From Bradyrhizobium sp. AZCC 1693 (GTDB lineage Bacteria > Pseudomonadota > Alphaproteobacteria > Rhizobiales > Xanthobacteraceae), in assembly GCF_036924745.1 (NCBI RefSeq), contig NZ_JAZHSD010000001.1, forward strand, positions 5,828,001-5,892,000: a stretch of 64,000 bases of DNA, written 5' to 3'. Positions 36,863 through 49,294 of the stretch are shown piece after piece. A model generated the notes under the pieces. The model was not told the DNA's origin. It was given only the letters and a program-made list of their open reading frames with translations, and ran no database searches. How positions within the stretch are numbered: position 1 is the stretch's first letter; every line of letters begins with the position of its first letter. The translations under genes were made by a program, and so were the position numbers.

Positions 36863-38005
36863 ATGGATTTTGATTTGTCCGAGGAGCAGCGCCTTCTCAA
36901 GGAAAGCATCGACGGTCTCCTGACCGATTCCTACGATTTCGATGCGCGCAAGAAGTACCAGAAGGAGAAGGGCGGCTGGAGCAAGGCCGTCTGGGGCAAG
37001 CTCGCCGAGCAGGGTCTGCTCGGCCTGCCGTTCGCCGAAGCCGATGGCGGCTTTGGCGCCGGCGCGGTCGAGACCATGATCGTGATGGAAGCGCTCGGCA
37101 AGGCGCTGGTGCTGGAGCCGTATCTCGCCACCGTCGTGATCGGCGGCGGCTTCCTGCGCCATGGCGGCTCGGCCGGGCAGAAAGCCGCCCACATCCCCGG
37201 CATCATCGACGGCAGCAAGACCTTTGGGTTTGCGCAGCTCGAGAAGAATTCGCGCTACGATCTCGGCGATGTCGCGACATCAGCCAAGAAGAAGGGGTCG
37301 GGATGGGTGATCGACGGCGAAAAGTTCGTCGTGCTCAACGGCGAGAACGCCGACACCCTGATCGTGACCGCGCGGACCAAGGGCGGCCAGCGTGACAAGA
37401 CCGGCATCGGCGTGTTCATCGTGCCGGCGAATGCCAAGGGCGTCACCCGCAAGGGCTATCCGACCCAGGACGGCCTGCATGCCGCCGACATCACGCTGAC
37501 CGGCGTCGAGGTCGGCGCCGATGCCGCGATCGGCGATCCCGAGAACGCTCTGCCGCTGATCGAGCGCGTGGTGGATGAAGCCCGCACCGCGATGTGCGCG
37601 GAAGCCGTCGGCGCGATGGATGAATCGCTGAAGAGCACGGTCGAATATCTCAAGACCCGAAAACAGTTCGGCGTGCCGATCGGCAGCTTCCAGACCCTGC
37701 AGCACCGCGCCGCCGACATGTTCGTGGCGCTCGAGCAGGCCCGCAGCATGTCGATGTTTGCGACCATGGCGGCCGATTTCGACAGCGCCAAGGAGCGCGC
37801 GACCGCGGTCGCCGCCGCCAAGGTGCAGATCGGCAAATCAGGCAAGTTCATCGGCCAGCAGTCGATCCAGCTTCACGGCGGCATCGGCATGACGCAGGAG
37901 GCCAAGATCGGCCACTACTTCAAGCGGCTCACCATGATCGAGAATACGTTTGGCGACACCGACTACCACCTCCGCCGCGTCACCGACGCGGGTGGGCTGG
38001 TGTAG
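36863..38005 (+). CDS. pimD: Acyl-CoA dehydrogenase, small subunit (PimD-like)
   Basis: A 380-residue acyl-CoA dehydrogenase-fold protein that is more divergent than PimC in its active-site motifs: the FAD segment reads GFAQLEKNSRYDLGDVATSAKKKG instead of the usual SEPGSGSD (FAQLEKNSRYDLGD), while the C-terminal part keeps RKQFGVPIGSFQTLQHRAADM near 265 and LHGGIGMTQEAKIGHYFKR near 340. This pattern is common in the partner subunit of heteromeric acyl-CoA dehydrogenases, which is thought to be mainly structural or to help bind FAD. ATG 36863 follows GGAGAAAG. It belongs to the same operon, though a palindromic repeat separates it from pimC. Confidence 0.87.
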   Translation: MDFDLSEEQRLLKESIDGLLTDSYDFDARKKYQKEKGGWSKAVWGKLAEQGLLGLPFAEADGGFGAGAVETMIVMEALGKALVLEPYLATVVIGGGFLRHGGSAGQKAAHIPGIIDGSKTFGFAQLEKNSRYDLGDVATSAKKKGSGWVIDGEKFVVLNGENADTLIVTARTKGGQRDKTGIGVFIVPANAKGVTRKGYPTQDGLHAADITLTGVEVGADAAIGDPENALPLIERVVDEARTAMCAEAVGAMDESLKSTVEYLKTRKQFGVPIGSFQTLQHRAADMFVALEQARSMSMFATMAADFDSAKERATAVAAAKVQIGKSGKFIGQQSIQLHGGIGMTQEAKIGHYFKRLTMIENTFGDTDYHLRRVTDAGGLV

Positions 38006-38012
38006 TTGCATC

Positions 38013-38088
38013 TGTCATTGCCGGGCTTGACCCGGCAATCCATCGCTTTTCGAAAGATGGATGCCCGGGTCAAGCCCGGGCATGACGA
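38013..38088. repeat. Dispersed palindromic element, family B (copy 2)
   Basis: TGTCATTGCCGGGCTTGACC and GGTCAAGCCCGGGCATGACG form outer arms with inner ATCCATCGCTTTTCGAAAGATGGAT. It lies directly after pimD. Confidence 0.8.
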
Positions 38089-38128
38089 GCCGTTGTGACG
38101 CAAAACGGATAACAGGGAGAAAACAACA

Positions 38129-38902
38129 ATGAAAAACACCCCGTTCGATCTCACCGGAAAAGTCGCCATCATCACCGGCTCGAGCCGCGGCATCGGCCGC
38201 TCTTCCGCCGAACTGCTCGCCAAGCTCGGCGCAAAGGTCGTGATCTCCAGCCGCAAGGCCGATGCCTGCCACGAAGTCGCCGACGGCATCAAGGAAGCGG
38301 GCGGCGACGCCCATGTCATTCCCTGCAACATCTCCCGCCGCGACGAAGTCGAGGCGCTGATCGCAGGCACGACCAAGCATTACGGCAAGGTCGACATCCT
38401 CGTCTGCAACGCCGCGGTGAACCCCTATTACGGCCCGCTGCTCGACATCAAGGACGAGGCCTTCGACAAGATCATGGGCTCCAACGTCAAGAGCAACATC
38501 TGGCTCTGCGCGCTGGCGATCCCGCAAATGGCGGCACGAGGCAACGGCTCGGTGGTGATCATCTCGTCGATCGGCGGCTTGCGCGGTTCCACCGTGATCG
38601 GCGCCTATGGCATCTCCAAGGCCGCCGATTTCGCGCTGTGCCGCAGCCTCGCCGGCGAATGGGGCCCGAAGGGCGTCCGCGTTAACTGCGTCGCGCCGGG
38701 CCTGGTGAAGACCGATTTCGCCAAGGCGCTGTGGGAAGACCCTGACAATCTCAAGCGCCGCACCGCCACCACCCCGCTCCGCCGCATCGGCGAACCCGAC
38801 GAAATCGCCGGCGCCGTGGCCTATCTGGCCTCCGATGCTTCGACGTTCATGACCGGCCAGACCATCGTGGTCGATGGCGGCGTGACGACGGCGGCGACGT
38901 AG
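38129..38902 (+). CDS. Short-chain dehydrogenase/reductase
   Basis: A 257-residue classical SDR. Cofactor motif TGSSRGIGRSSA at residues 15-26 with VVISSRK next, where the Arg and Lys suggest NADPH preference; NAAVNPYYG near 93, the catalytic Ser in IISSIGGLRG, the catalytic YGISKA near 163, and a C-terminal GQTIVVDGG. This resembles the DHRS4/FabG-like SDRs that reduce or oxidise ketones. ATG 38129 follows AGGGAGAAA. It is the last gene running with the pim-like genes, separated by a repeat. It may act on hydroxy or keto intermediates of the same pathway, but the substrate cannot be inferred safely. Confidence 0.85.
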   Translation: MKNTPFDLTGKVAIITGSSRGIGRSSAELLAKLGAKVVISSRKADACHEVADGIKEAGGDAHVIPCNISRRDEVEALIAGTTKHYGKVDILVCNAAVNPYYGPLLDIKDEAFDKIMGSNVKSNIWLCALAIPQMAARGNGSVVIISSIGGLRGSTVIGAYGISKAADFALCRSLAGEWGPKGVRVNCVAPGLVKTDFAKALWEDPDNLKRRTATTPLRRIGEPDEIAGAVAYLASDASTFMTGQTIVVDGGVTTAAT

Positions 38903-38916
38903 GTCGTACCCCACAC

Positions 38917-39036
38917 TGTCGTCCCTGCGAACGCAGGGACCCATACCGCGTTGTGCCCTCGGCTCAAGCCGGGTTGGCAGACGCTTTCCGCAACAATGAA
39001 TGCCGGTGGTGGATCCCTGCTTTCGCAGGGACGACA
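38917..39036. repeat. Dispersed palindromic element, family C (copy 2)
   Basis: Left hairpin GTCGTCCCTGCGAACGCAGG and right hairpin CCCTGCTTTCGCAGGGACGAC, with the family's internal TTGGCAGACG segment. It fills the gap before glpK. Confidence 0.8.
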
Positions 39037-39111
39037 GCGGAGTGATATTGACGAACGGAGCCCAATCCGCTCCCTTGGGCAGCAACCAAAACCTCCCGGG
39101 GAAGCAACGTC

Positions 39112-40614
39112 ATGTCCTTTGTGCTGGCCATCGATCAGGGCACCACGTCCTCACGCGCCATCGTGTTTCGCAGCGACATCTCCATCGCCGCCACGGCGCA
39201 GCAGGAATTCCCGCAGCATTTCCCGGCCTCCGGTTGGGTCGAGCACGAGCCGGAGGACATCTGGACCTCGACCATCACAGTCTGCCGCGCCGCGCTGGAA
39301 AAGGCCGGCCTCAAAGCGAAAGACATCGCCGCGATCGGCATCACCAACCAGCGCGAGACCACCGTCGTGTGGGACCGCGCGACGGGGCAGGCCGTGCACC
39401 GCGCCATCGTCTGGCAGGACCGCCGCACATCAGACATCTGCGCCAAACTCAAAGCCGAAGGCCACGAGCCTGGCATTTCGGCCAAGACCGGCCTGATCAT
39501 CGATCCCTATTTCTCCGGCACGAAAGTCGCATGGATCCTCGATCACGTCCCGGGCGCGCGCGAACGCGCCGGGCGCGGCGAGCTGATGTTCGGCACCGTG
39601 GATTGCTATCTGCTGTGGCGGCTGACCGGCGGCAAGGTGCACGCCACCGACGCCACCAACGCCTCGCGCACGCTGCTGTTCAACATCCACACCGGCGAGT
39701 GGGACGATGAGCTCTTAAAACTCCTGCGCGTGCCGCGCTCGATGCTGCCCGAGGTAAAAGACTCCTCCGCCAAATTCGGCGACAGCGACGCCGATCTGTT
39801 CGGCGGCTCGATCGCCATTTCAGGCATCGCCGGCGACCAGCAGGCCGCCACCATCGGCCAGGCCTGCTTCACCCCCGGCATGATCAAGTCGACCTACGGC
39901 ACCGGCTGCTTTGCGCTGCTCAACACCGGCACCACGCCGGTCGCCTCGAAGAACAAGCTGCTCACCACCATCGCCTATCAACTCAACGGCAAACGCACCT
40001 ACGCCCTCGAAGGCTCGATCTTCGTCGCCGGAAGCGCCGTGCAATGGCTGCGCGATGGGCTGGGCATCATCAAGCAGGCCTCCGAGACCGGCCCCCTCGC
40101 CGACAAGTCCGATTCCATGCAGAGCGTCTATCTGGTGCCGGCCTTCGTCGGCCTCGGCGCCCCCTACTGGAATCCCCGCGTCCGCGGCGCGCTGTTCGGC
40201 CTCACCCGCAACACCGGCCCCGCTGAACTCGCCCATGCCGCGCTGGAAAGCGTCTGCTACCAGACCTACGATCTCCGCGAAGCGATGCGCGCCGACTGGC
40301 CCGGCGAGAAGGCCGCCAACGTGCTCCGCGTCGACGGCGGCATGACCGCCTCCGACTGGACCATGCAGCGCCTCGCGGACCTGCTCGACGCGCCAGTCGA
40401 CCGTCCGATGATCCAGGAAACCACGGCGTTAGGGGCCGCCTATCTCGCGGGACTACAGGCCGGCGTCTATCCCGAACCCGCAAAGTTCGCCGACAACTGG
40501 CGGCTCGAACATCGCTTCAAGCCGGCGATGAGTGCGGCGACGCGCGAGCGGAAGTTGGCAGGCTGGGCGCGGGCGGTGAGGGGCGTGCTGGCGAGCGATG
40601 AGGGGGAGGATTAG
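39112..40614 (+). CDS. glpK: Glycerol kinase
   Basis: A 500-residue FGGY-family kinase that phosphorylates glycerol to glycerol 3-phosphate. N-terminal phosphate loop [15 protein letters not shown] at residues 4-18; glycerol-binding [18 protein letters not shown] near 80 ([11 protein letters not shown]), RIVWQDRRT region, [12 protein letters not shown] and [16 protein letters not shown] near 185; ATP-binding [10 protein letters not shown] near 243, [14 protein letters not shown] near 263 and [20 protein letters not shown] near 405. Length is normal for GlpK. ATG 39112 has CGGGGAAG upstream. No glycerol transporter or GlpD gene is adjacent. Confidence 0.96.
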   Translation: MSFVLAIDQGTTSSRAIVFRSDISIAATAQQEFPQHFPASGWVEHEPEDIWTSTITVCRAALEKAGLKAKDIAAIGITNQRETTVVWDRATGQAVHRAIVWQDRRTSDICAKLKAEGHEPGISAKTGLIIDPYFSGTKVAWILDHVPGARERAGRGELMFGTVDCYLLWRLTGGKVHATDATNASRTLLFNIHTGEWDDELLKLLRVPRSMLPEVKDSSAKFGDSDADLFGGSIAISGIAGDQQAATIGQACFTPGMIKSTYGTGCFALLNTGTTPVASKNKLLTTIAYQLNGKRTYALEGSIFVAGSAVQWLRDGLGIIKQASETGPLADKSDSMQSVYLVPAFVGLGAPYWNPRVRGALFGLTRNTGPAELAHAALESVCYQTYDLREAMRADWPGEKAANVLRVDGGMTASDWTMQRLADLLDAPVDRPMIQETTALGAAYLAGLQAGVYPEPAKFADNWRLEHRFKPAMSAATRERKLAGWARAVRGVLASDEGED

Positions 40615-40625
40615 CCCTATCTCAC

Positions 40626-40716
40626 CGTCATGCCCGCGCCTGTCGCGGGCATCCACGTCTTGCTTCCCTTCTTCGAAGCGAAGACGTGGATGGCCGGGTC
40701 AAGCCCGGCCATGACG
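40626..40716. repeat. Dispersed palindromic element, family B (copy 3)
   Basis: CCGTCATGCCCGCGCC / GGCCGGGTCAAGCCCGGCCATGACG-type arms (right arm GTCAAGCCCGGCCATGACG) with inner CCACGTCTTG / AAGACGTGG. It sits between the convergent glpK and DUF6636-like genes. Confidence 0.8.
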
Positions 40717-40735
40717 AGGAGAGGGCTGTGCGTTC

Positions 40736-41155
40736 TCAAAAAATGTCCTGCTTCGACCGCGCCAGCGAGAATCCGCGCCGGTCCGCGTTGAAGCAGGTCA
40801 CGCCCGTCTGCTCCGACCTGCACGTAAACCCGCCGCGCTGCCACACCTCGCCATAGCCAAGCACCGGCAGCGACTTGTCCATCACGGTGTCGCCGTGGCA
40901 GAGGCGCACGGCGGGGCCCTTGGCGTTCATCTCGAAGGCGCCGCCGTAGTCGAGGTCGCAATCGGCCGGGCGGCGCGGCTTGGTTTCCATGGCGCTGATG
41001 TCGCAGCGGAGCGTGTTCTGCTTGTCGTAGTCGAAATACTGGCAGGCGATGTTTTTGGATGGCGATTGGAAACCGGCGGGACCGGATTGGGCGTGGGCGG
41101 TGGCGGCAAATGTCAGCAAGGACAGTATGAGCAGGACGCGTGGCAGAGGTGGCAA
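40736..41155 (-). CDS. Small exported protein, DUF6636-like
   Basis: A 139-residue protein with a signal peptide (MPPLPRVLLILSLLTFAATA, cleaved after AHAQ). The mature part begins GPAGFQSPSKNIACQYFD, the FxSPSxNIxC signature of DUF6636-type proteins, and has six Cys (NIACQ, LRCD, ADCD, RLCHG, FTCRS, VTCFN) that could form three disulfide bonds in the periplasm. No enzymatic motif is visible and the function is unknown. It is flanked on both sides by family-B palindromic repeats, so it is probably transcribed alone. Confidence 0.75.
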   Translation of the reverse strand: MPPLPRVLLILSLLTFAATAHAQSGPAGFQSPSKNIACQYFDYDKQNTLRCDISAMETKPRRPADCDLDYGGAFEMNAKGPAVRLCHGDTVMDKSLPVLGYGEVWQRGGFTCRSEQTGVTCFNADRRGFSLARSKQDIF

Positions 41156-41178
41156 TGTCGTTCTCCCGGTCTCAGAAC

Positions 41179-41267
41179 GTCATGCCCGGACTTGATCCGG
41201 GCATCCTCCGCCTTCAATATGATCACTTCAAAGTAGATGGATGGCCGGGTCAAGCCCGGCCATGACG
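41179..41267. repeat. Dispersed palindromic element, family B (copy 4)
   Basis: CGTCATGCCCGGACTTGATC and GGTCAAGCCCGGCCATGACG outer arms. It lies between the divergent DUF6636-like and GST genes, only 15 bases before the GST start. Confidence 0.8.
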
Positions 41268-41281
41268 AGGTGAAAGAAATC

Positions 41282-41914
41282 ATGATCCTGATCGGCCAAT
41301 TCGACTCCCCCTTTGTCCGCCGCGTCGCCATCGCCATGCGGCTCTATGGCATCGCCTTCGAGCACAAGCCGTGGTCGACCTTCGGCGATGCCGACAAGAT
41401 CGCGGCTTATAACCCGCTGCGGCGGGTGCCGACGCTGGTGCTGGACAGCGGCGAGGCGCTGATCGAGAGCGCGATGATCCTGGATCATCTCGACGATGTC
41501 GTCGGCCCCGAAAAAGCGATGATTGCGCGGAGCGGCGAGGCGCGGCGGCGGCATTTGCGGATTTGCGCGCTGGCGATGGGGCTTGGCGACAAGGGCGTCA
41601 GCCTGCTGTACGAGCGCGTGCTGCGGAAGGAGAAGCAGCTCGATCTCTGGGTCGAGCGCTGCAAGTCGCAGATATCGGGCGTGCTGGAGGTGCTGGAGAA
41701 GGAGCGGGAGGCGGTCAAGACGCCGTACTGGTTCGGCGAGAAGATCGGCCACGCCGATGTCGCGGTCGCCTGCGTGCTGCGCTTTGTCGGCGAGGCGCAT
41801 CCCGAACTGTTCGACGCCAGCTATCGGGCGCTGAGGGCGCATGCCGCCGCTTGCGAGGCGCTGCCGCCGTTCCAGGACATCGTGCAGCCGCTGGCGCCGC
41901 CCAGCGGCGATTGA
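41282..41914 (+). CDS. Glutathione S-transferase family protein
   Basis: A 210-residue two-domain GST. The thioredoxin-like domain (1-80) opens MILIGQFDSPFVRRVAIAMR, with the Ser of SPFVRR in the active-site position, then RRVPTLVLDSGEALIESAMI near 45, the cis-Pro (VPTL) and the Glu-Ser pair that binds the glutathione gamma-glutamyl group. The all-helical C-terminal domain contains FGEKIGHADVAVACVLRFV near 150 with the N-capping Ser/Thr-Asp box in HADVAVAC. The start at ATG 41282 is set by the first residues of the fold; an earlier in-frame start lies inside the repeat. Its substrate is unknown. Confidence 0.9.
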   Translation: MILIGQFDSPFVRRVAIAMRLYGIAFEHKPWSTFGDADKIAAYNPLRRVPTLVLDSGEALIESAMILDHLDDVVGPEKAMIARSGEARRRHLRICALAMGLGDKGVSLLYERVLRKEKQLDLWVERCKSQISGVLEVLEKEREAVKTPYWFGEKIGHADVAVACVLRFVGEAHPELFDASYRALRAHAAACEALPPFQDIVQPLAPPSGD

Positions 41915-42121
41915 GCTCGGCGGGGCCGGGCCACGGCCGCGGAGCCTTTTTGACGCGAACCGGTCTCCACTTCGCTGGAAAACGCTCTTGCCGCGGCCGC
42001 TGCGCTTGCACGCGCGTGAGCCGCAGGCCCAATCCTACTTTGCATGGGGTTGTTTTCGCGATTTTGTCAGGCCGGGTGCGGCGTGTCCGGGGAGTCGCGC
42101 CGCCGGGTGGCCAGCTCGCTT

Positions 42122-42784
42122 TCAGGCCTTGGGCTGCATAGCTTCTGGCGTGTCCGGCTGCGCCAGCGGGTGGGCCTTCGCAAACTCCGGCAGCGCCATC
42201 GCGGTTTCGAAGATGCGCTTCACGGTCGGCCATGCCGCGAGATCGATCTGTTGTGAGATCGCGATGGTGACATGCCCGACCATGCAGATGTCGGCGAGCG
42301 TCGGCAGATCGCCATGACAGAACTGGCCCGTATGCCCGTTGCCTGCCAGATGCCCCTCCAGCGCGGCCAGCGTCTCGACGATCCAGTGCCGCCGCCATGC
42401 CGCCTGCTGGCTGTCGCGCAGGTTGAGTTCGTGGTCGAGATAGCGCCGCACCCGCGGCGTCAGCAGCGGATGGCCCTCGCAGGCCACCATCAGCGCCAGC
42501 GCGCGGACGCGGGCGCGGCCGCTGATGTCAGCGGGCAAGAGCGGCGGCGTCGGATATTTCTCGTCGAGATATTCGAGGATCGCGAGCGACTGGAACAGCG
42601 TGGTGCCGTCATCCTCGACCAGCGCCGGCAGCGCCATCTGCGGATTGATCTTGCGATATTCGGCGTCACGATGCGCGTTGGCGTCGAGATCGACGAAGAT
42701 CACCTCAGCCGGAACGTTTTTCAGATTGAGCGCGATCCGCACGCGAAAACTCGCCAGCGATCGCCAGAAGGAGAAGAATTTCAT
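42122..42784 (-). CDS. Zeta-class glutathione transferase, maleylacetoacetate isomerase-like
   Basis: A 220-residue GST-fold enzyme. The N-terminus FFSFWRSLASFRVRIALNLK resembles the zeta signature SSxSxRVRIALxLK, which binds glutathione in maleylacetoacetate isomerase; NPQMALPALVEDDGTTLFQSLAILEYLDEKYP (PALVEDDGTTLFQSLAI is the key part) is also zeta-like, as is FCHGDLPTLADICMVGHVTIA near 155 (family form: GD..T.ADICLVPQ). Residues around the second Ser differ from the canonical SSCSW, so a related isomerase on other cis-diacids is possible. Tyrosine and homogentisate pathway partners are not adjacent. ATG 42784 is chosen because the fold starts there. Confidence 0.8.
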   Translation of the reverse strand: MKFFSFWRSLASFRVRIALNLKNVPAEVIFVDLDANAHRDAEYRKINPQMALPALVEDDGTTLFQSLAILEYLDEKYPTPPLLPADISGRARVRALALMVACEGHPLLTPRVRRYLDHELNLRDSQQAAWRRHWIVETLAALEGHLAGNGHTGQFCHGDLPTLADICMVGHVTIAISQQIDLAAWPTVKRIFETAMALPEFAKAHPLAQPDTPEAMQPKA

Positions 42785-42789
42785 GGGCA

Positions 42790-42945
42790 CCCCGCATCTC
42801 TCTTCCCCTCTCCCCTTGTGGGAGAGGGGTGGATCAATCGCGCGAAGCACGATTGAGACGGGTGAGGGGTTCTTTCCGCGGAGACAGACCCCTCATCCGG
42901 CACGGACTTCGTCCGCGCCACCTTCTCCCACAAGGGGAGAAGGGA
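42790..42945. repeat. Dispersed palindromic element, family D (copy 2)
   Basis: CTCCCCTTGTGGGAGAGGGG and CCACCTTCTCCCACAAGGGG are the arms; AGGGGTTCT / AGACCCCTCATCC lies inside. It is between the GST gene and the 3' end of metH, both on the minus strand. Confidence 0.75.
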
Positions 42946-42956
42946 AGAAAGTGGCT

Positions 42957-46821
<3,865 letters not shown>

Positions 46822-46825
46822 CGGA

Positions 46826-47740
46826 TCAGGCGGCTTTCTGTGCGCCATTGGGGCGAATGCCCAGCAAATGGCTGATCGCAAACACGAGGTCCGCGCGGTT
46901 CATGGTGTAGAAGTGAAAGGTATCGACGCCGTGTTTTGCCAGTTTTTGCACCTGGCCGGCGGCGACGGTGGCGGCAACGAGCTTGCGCGTCTCGGCGTCG
47001 TCGTCGAGCCCTTCGAACTTGTCGGCGAGCCAGCCCGGCACCGTGGTGCCCGCCCGCGTCACGAAGCTGCGCGCCTGCTTGAAATTGTGCATCGGCATGA
47101 TGCCGGGCACGACCGGAATGTCGATGCCGCGGGCGCGGACACGATCGAGGTAGCGGAAGTAGAGGTCGTTATCGAAGAACACCTGCGTGATGGCGCGCGC
47201 CGCGCCGGCATCGACCTTGGCTTTCAGCGTGTCGATGTCGGCATCGATGGTCGGGCTCTCCGGATGCTTTTCGGGATAGGCCGAAACCGAGATTTCGATA
47301 TCGGGATAGCGCTTCTTGATGCCTTCGATCAGGTCGGGCGAGCTCTGGTAGCCCTCTGGATGCGCGCGATAGGCGGTGCCGATGCCGGTGGTCGGATCGC
47401 CGCGCAGCGCCACGATATGGCGCACGCCGATCTCGTGATAGCGCGCCACCACGTCGTCGATCTCGCCCTTCGGCGCGCCGACGCAGGTCAGATGCGCGGC
47501 CGGCGTCAGGCGGGTTTCTTTCAGGATACGGGCAATGGTCGAATGGGTACGCTCACGCGTGGATCCCCCGGCGCCATAGGTCACCGACACGAAATTCGGC
47601 GTCAGCGGCGCCAGCCGGTTGATGGTCTCCCACAGGCTCCGCTCCATCTCTTCCGTCTTGGGCGGAAAGAACTCGAAGGAAATCTTCGGCGAATGCAGCG
47701 CGCGATGGCCGGCAACGGCGGGGGGCGTAACTTCGGTCAT
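46826..47740 (-). CDS. metF: 5,10-methylenetetrahydrofolate reductase
   Basis: A 304-residue FAD-dependent TIM-barrel enzyme that makes 5-methyltetrahydrofolate, the methyl donor for MetH. Motifs: [20 protein letters not shown] near residue 20 (catalytic Glu in EFFPPK), [16 protein letters not shown] near 50, [12 protein letters not shown] near 83, [11 protein letters not shown] near 108, [14 protein letters not shown] near 145, and ITQVFFDND near 185. The stop is four bases before the metH start, so the two are an operon in the order metF-metH. The 384-base upstream gap is shared with the divergent luciferase-like gene. No ArsR-type methionine regulator lies next to it and no SAM riboswitch was recognised. 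Confidence 0.95.
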   Translation of the reverse strand: MTEVTPPAVAGHRALHSPKISFEFFPPKTEEMERSLWETINRLAPLTPNFVSVTYGAGGSTRERTHSTIARILKETRLTPAAHLTCVGAPKGEIDDVVARYHEIGVRHIVALRGDPTTGIGTAYRAHPEGYQSSPDLIEGIKKRYPDIEISVSAYPEKHPESPTIDADIDTLKAKVDAGAARAITQVFFDNDLYFRYLDRVRARGIDIPVVPGIMPMHNFKQARSFVTRAGTTVPGWLADKFEGLDDDAETRKLVAATVAAGQVQKLAKHGVDTFHFYTMNRADLVFAISHLLGIRPNGAQKAA

Positions 47741-48124
47741 GGCGCTTCACAAAGCTCCGAAAGAATGGACGGACATCAGGCCTGGCGGCAGTCAGCTAAA
47801 ATAGGCCAAACGAGCCCAGCCAAACAGCCCATCGTGCATGGGAAGTGGCCCAATAATTGTAAAAATATGCGAAATATGGACTTTACGAGAATAGCGGTGG
47901 GCTGTAACGATTTGGATAATTGTAAAGTAAATCATATAGTTGGATATATTTCAGCCCCCAAGGAAGTGCTCTGAATTGTGGGCAGATAGTCATTTTTGCG
48001 CGCTTGTCACGTGCCGTCCCACTCCCTTGGTCCGCGTCCTCCCGCTGCTTTTCCCTACAAGCGCGGGCCTGATCTGCGCCGGCCGGGCCTTTGTAGCCCT
48101 CGCGTGCCGCACTAGTTTAGCGCC
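47741..48124. other. Gene-free 384-base gap between metF and the luciferase-like gene
   Basis: No coding region is supported. The part from about 47845 to 47960 is clearly richer in A and T than its surroundings and contains ATAATTGTAAA twice in the same orientation (47853-47863 and 47916-47926), 63 bases apart, about six helical turns. This could be a regulatory region for metF. I found no recognisable riboswitch. Confidence 0.45.
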
Positions 48125-49144
48125 ATGATCCCGCTTTCAGTCCTCGACCTCTCCGTCGTCACCACAGGCACCCGTCCGGCCCACGCGCTGCAGAACAGCA
48201 TCGATCTGGCGCGCCATGTCGATGGGCTCGGCTATGTCCGCTACTGGCTTGCCGAGCACCACAATCTGGCTTCGGTGGCGAGCCCGGCGCCCGACTTGAT
48301 GATCGGGCAGATCGCGGCGGTGACGAAGAATATCCGCGTCGGCTCCGGCGGCGTGATGCTGCCCAACCACGCGCCGCTGGTGGTGGCCGAACGCTTCAAG
48401 ATGCTGGAGGCGCTGTTTCCCGGCCGCATCGATCTCGGCCTCGGCCGCGCGCCCGGCACCGATGGCGCCACCGCGCACGCGCTGCGCAGCCGGCTCGATC
48501 GCCGCGAGGGCGACGATTTTCTCGAACGCTTGAGTGAACTGGTGTTGTGGGAGACCCGCGGTTTTCCACCCGGCCATCCCTACAACAATGTGGTGGCGAT
48601 GCCCGATGACACGCCGCTGCCGCCGATCTGGCTGCTCGGCTCTTCCGACTATAGTTCGGAGTTGGCGGCGCAGGTCGGCATGGGCTTCGCGTTCGCCCAT
48701 CATTTTGCGTCCTATGACGCGATCGCGGCGATGACCAACTACCGCAGCCACTTCAAGCCGTCCGGCTGGCGGGAAGGCCCGCACGGCATTCTCGCCGTCG
48801 CTGCGGTAGCTGCCGAAACCGATGCGGAAGCCGAACAGCTCGCTTCCTCGATGGACCTCAACCGCCTGCGCCGCGACCGCGGGCAATACCTGCCGCTGCC
48901 GAGCGTCGAGGAAGCGCTGGCCTATGATTATACGGATGCCGAGCGCGCCTCGGTCATGCGCAACCGCTCGCGGCTGTTCGTCGGCAGTCCCGCGACGATC
49001 CTGTCGAAGCTTGAGCCGATGATCACCGCGAGTCAGCCGGCTGAACTGATGATCATCACCGCCGTCTACGACCACGACGCGCGCAAGAGGTCGTATAGTC
49101 TGCTGGCCAATGCATTCGGATTGGGGAAGAAGGCGGCCGCGTAA
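48125..49144 (+). CDS. LLM-class flavin-dependent monooxygenase (luciferase-like)
   Basis: A 339-residue member of the bacterial luciferase-like superfamily, single-chain YhbW/MsnO8-type. It is a TIM barrel using reduced FMN supplied by a separate reductase. Cues: LSVLDLSVVTTG at the start, YVRYWLAEHHNLASVASPAPDLMIGQIA near residue 38 (WLAEHHN is the key part), IRVGSGGVMLPNHAPLVVAERFKML near 72 (GSGGVMLPNHAPL), FPGRIDLGLGRAPGTD near 98, and PPIWLLGSSDYSSELAAQVGMGFAFAHHF near 160. No clear ribosome-binding site precedes ATG 48125, so translation may be weak or leaderless. The substrate is unknown. Confidence 0.9.
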   Translation: MIPLSVLDLSVVTTGTRPAHALQNSIDLARHVDGLGYVRYWLAEHHNLASVASPAPDLMIGQIAAVTKNIRVGSGGVMLPNHAPLVVAERFKMLEALFPGRIDLGLGRAPGTDGATAHALRSRLDRREGDDFLERLSELVLWETRGFPPGHPYNNVVAMPDDTPLPPIWLLGSSDYSSELAAQVGMGFAFAHHFASYDAIAAMTNYRSHFKPSGWREGPHGILAVAAVAAETDAEAEQLASSMDLNRLRRDRGQYLPLPSVEEALAYDYTDAERASVMRNRSRLFVGSPATILSKLEPMITASQPAELMIITAVYDHDARKRSYSLLANAFGLGKKAAA

Positions 49145-49148
49145 CAAA

Positions 49149-49287
49149 TGTCGTCCCTGCCTAGTGCGCAATTGCGCACGGGCGCAGGGACCCATACCGC
49201 GTGATCTATCGATAGCGCGGTTTGGCTGACGCCTTCCAAAGCAATTGCGTTCGGTGGCTATGGGTCCCTGCGTTCGCAGGGACGACA
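49149..49287. repeat. Dispersed palindromic element, family C (copy 3), with nested 16-bp palindrome
   Basis: Left hairpin GTCGTCCCTGC...GCAGGGACCCATA carries GTGCGCAATTGCGCAC (49164-49179) in its loop; right hairpin TGGGTCCCTGCGTTCGCAGG then GACGAC. It lies between convergent genes. Confidence 0.8.
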
Positions 49288-49294
49288 GATGGAT

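Noticed and set aside
41915..42121. Possible short gene or repeat between the two GST genes
   Set aside because: No convincing frame. The segment around GACGCGAACCGGTCTCCACT resembles a dispersed sequence I recall from Rhizobiales genomes, but only one copy is present here, so it is not listed as a repeat.
47741..48124. SAM or cobalamin riboswitch upstream of metF-metH
   Set aside because: No recognisable conserved core or pseudoknot pattern was found by reading the region on both strands; a covariance-model search would be the proper test.
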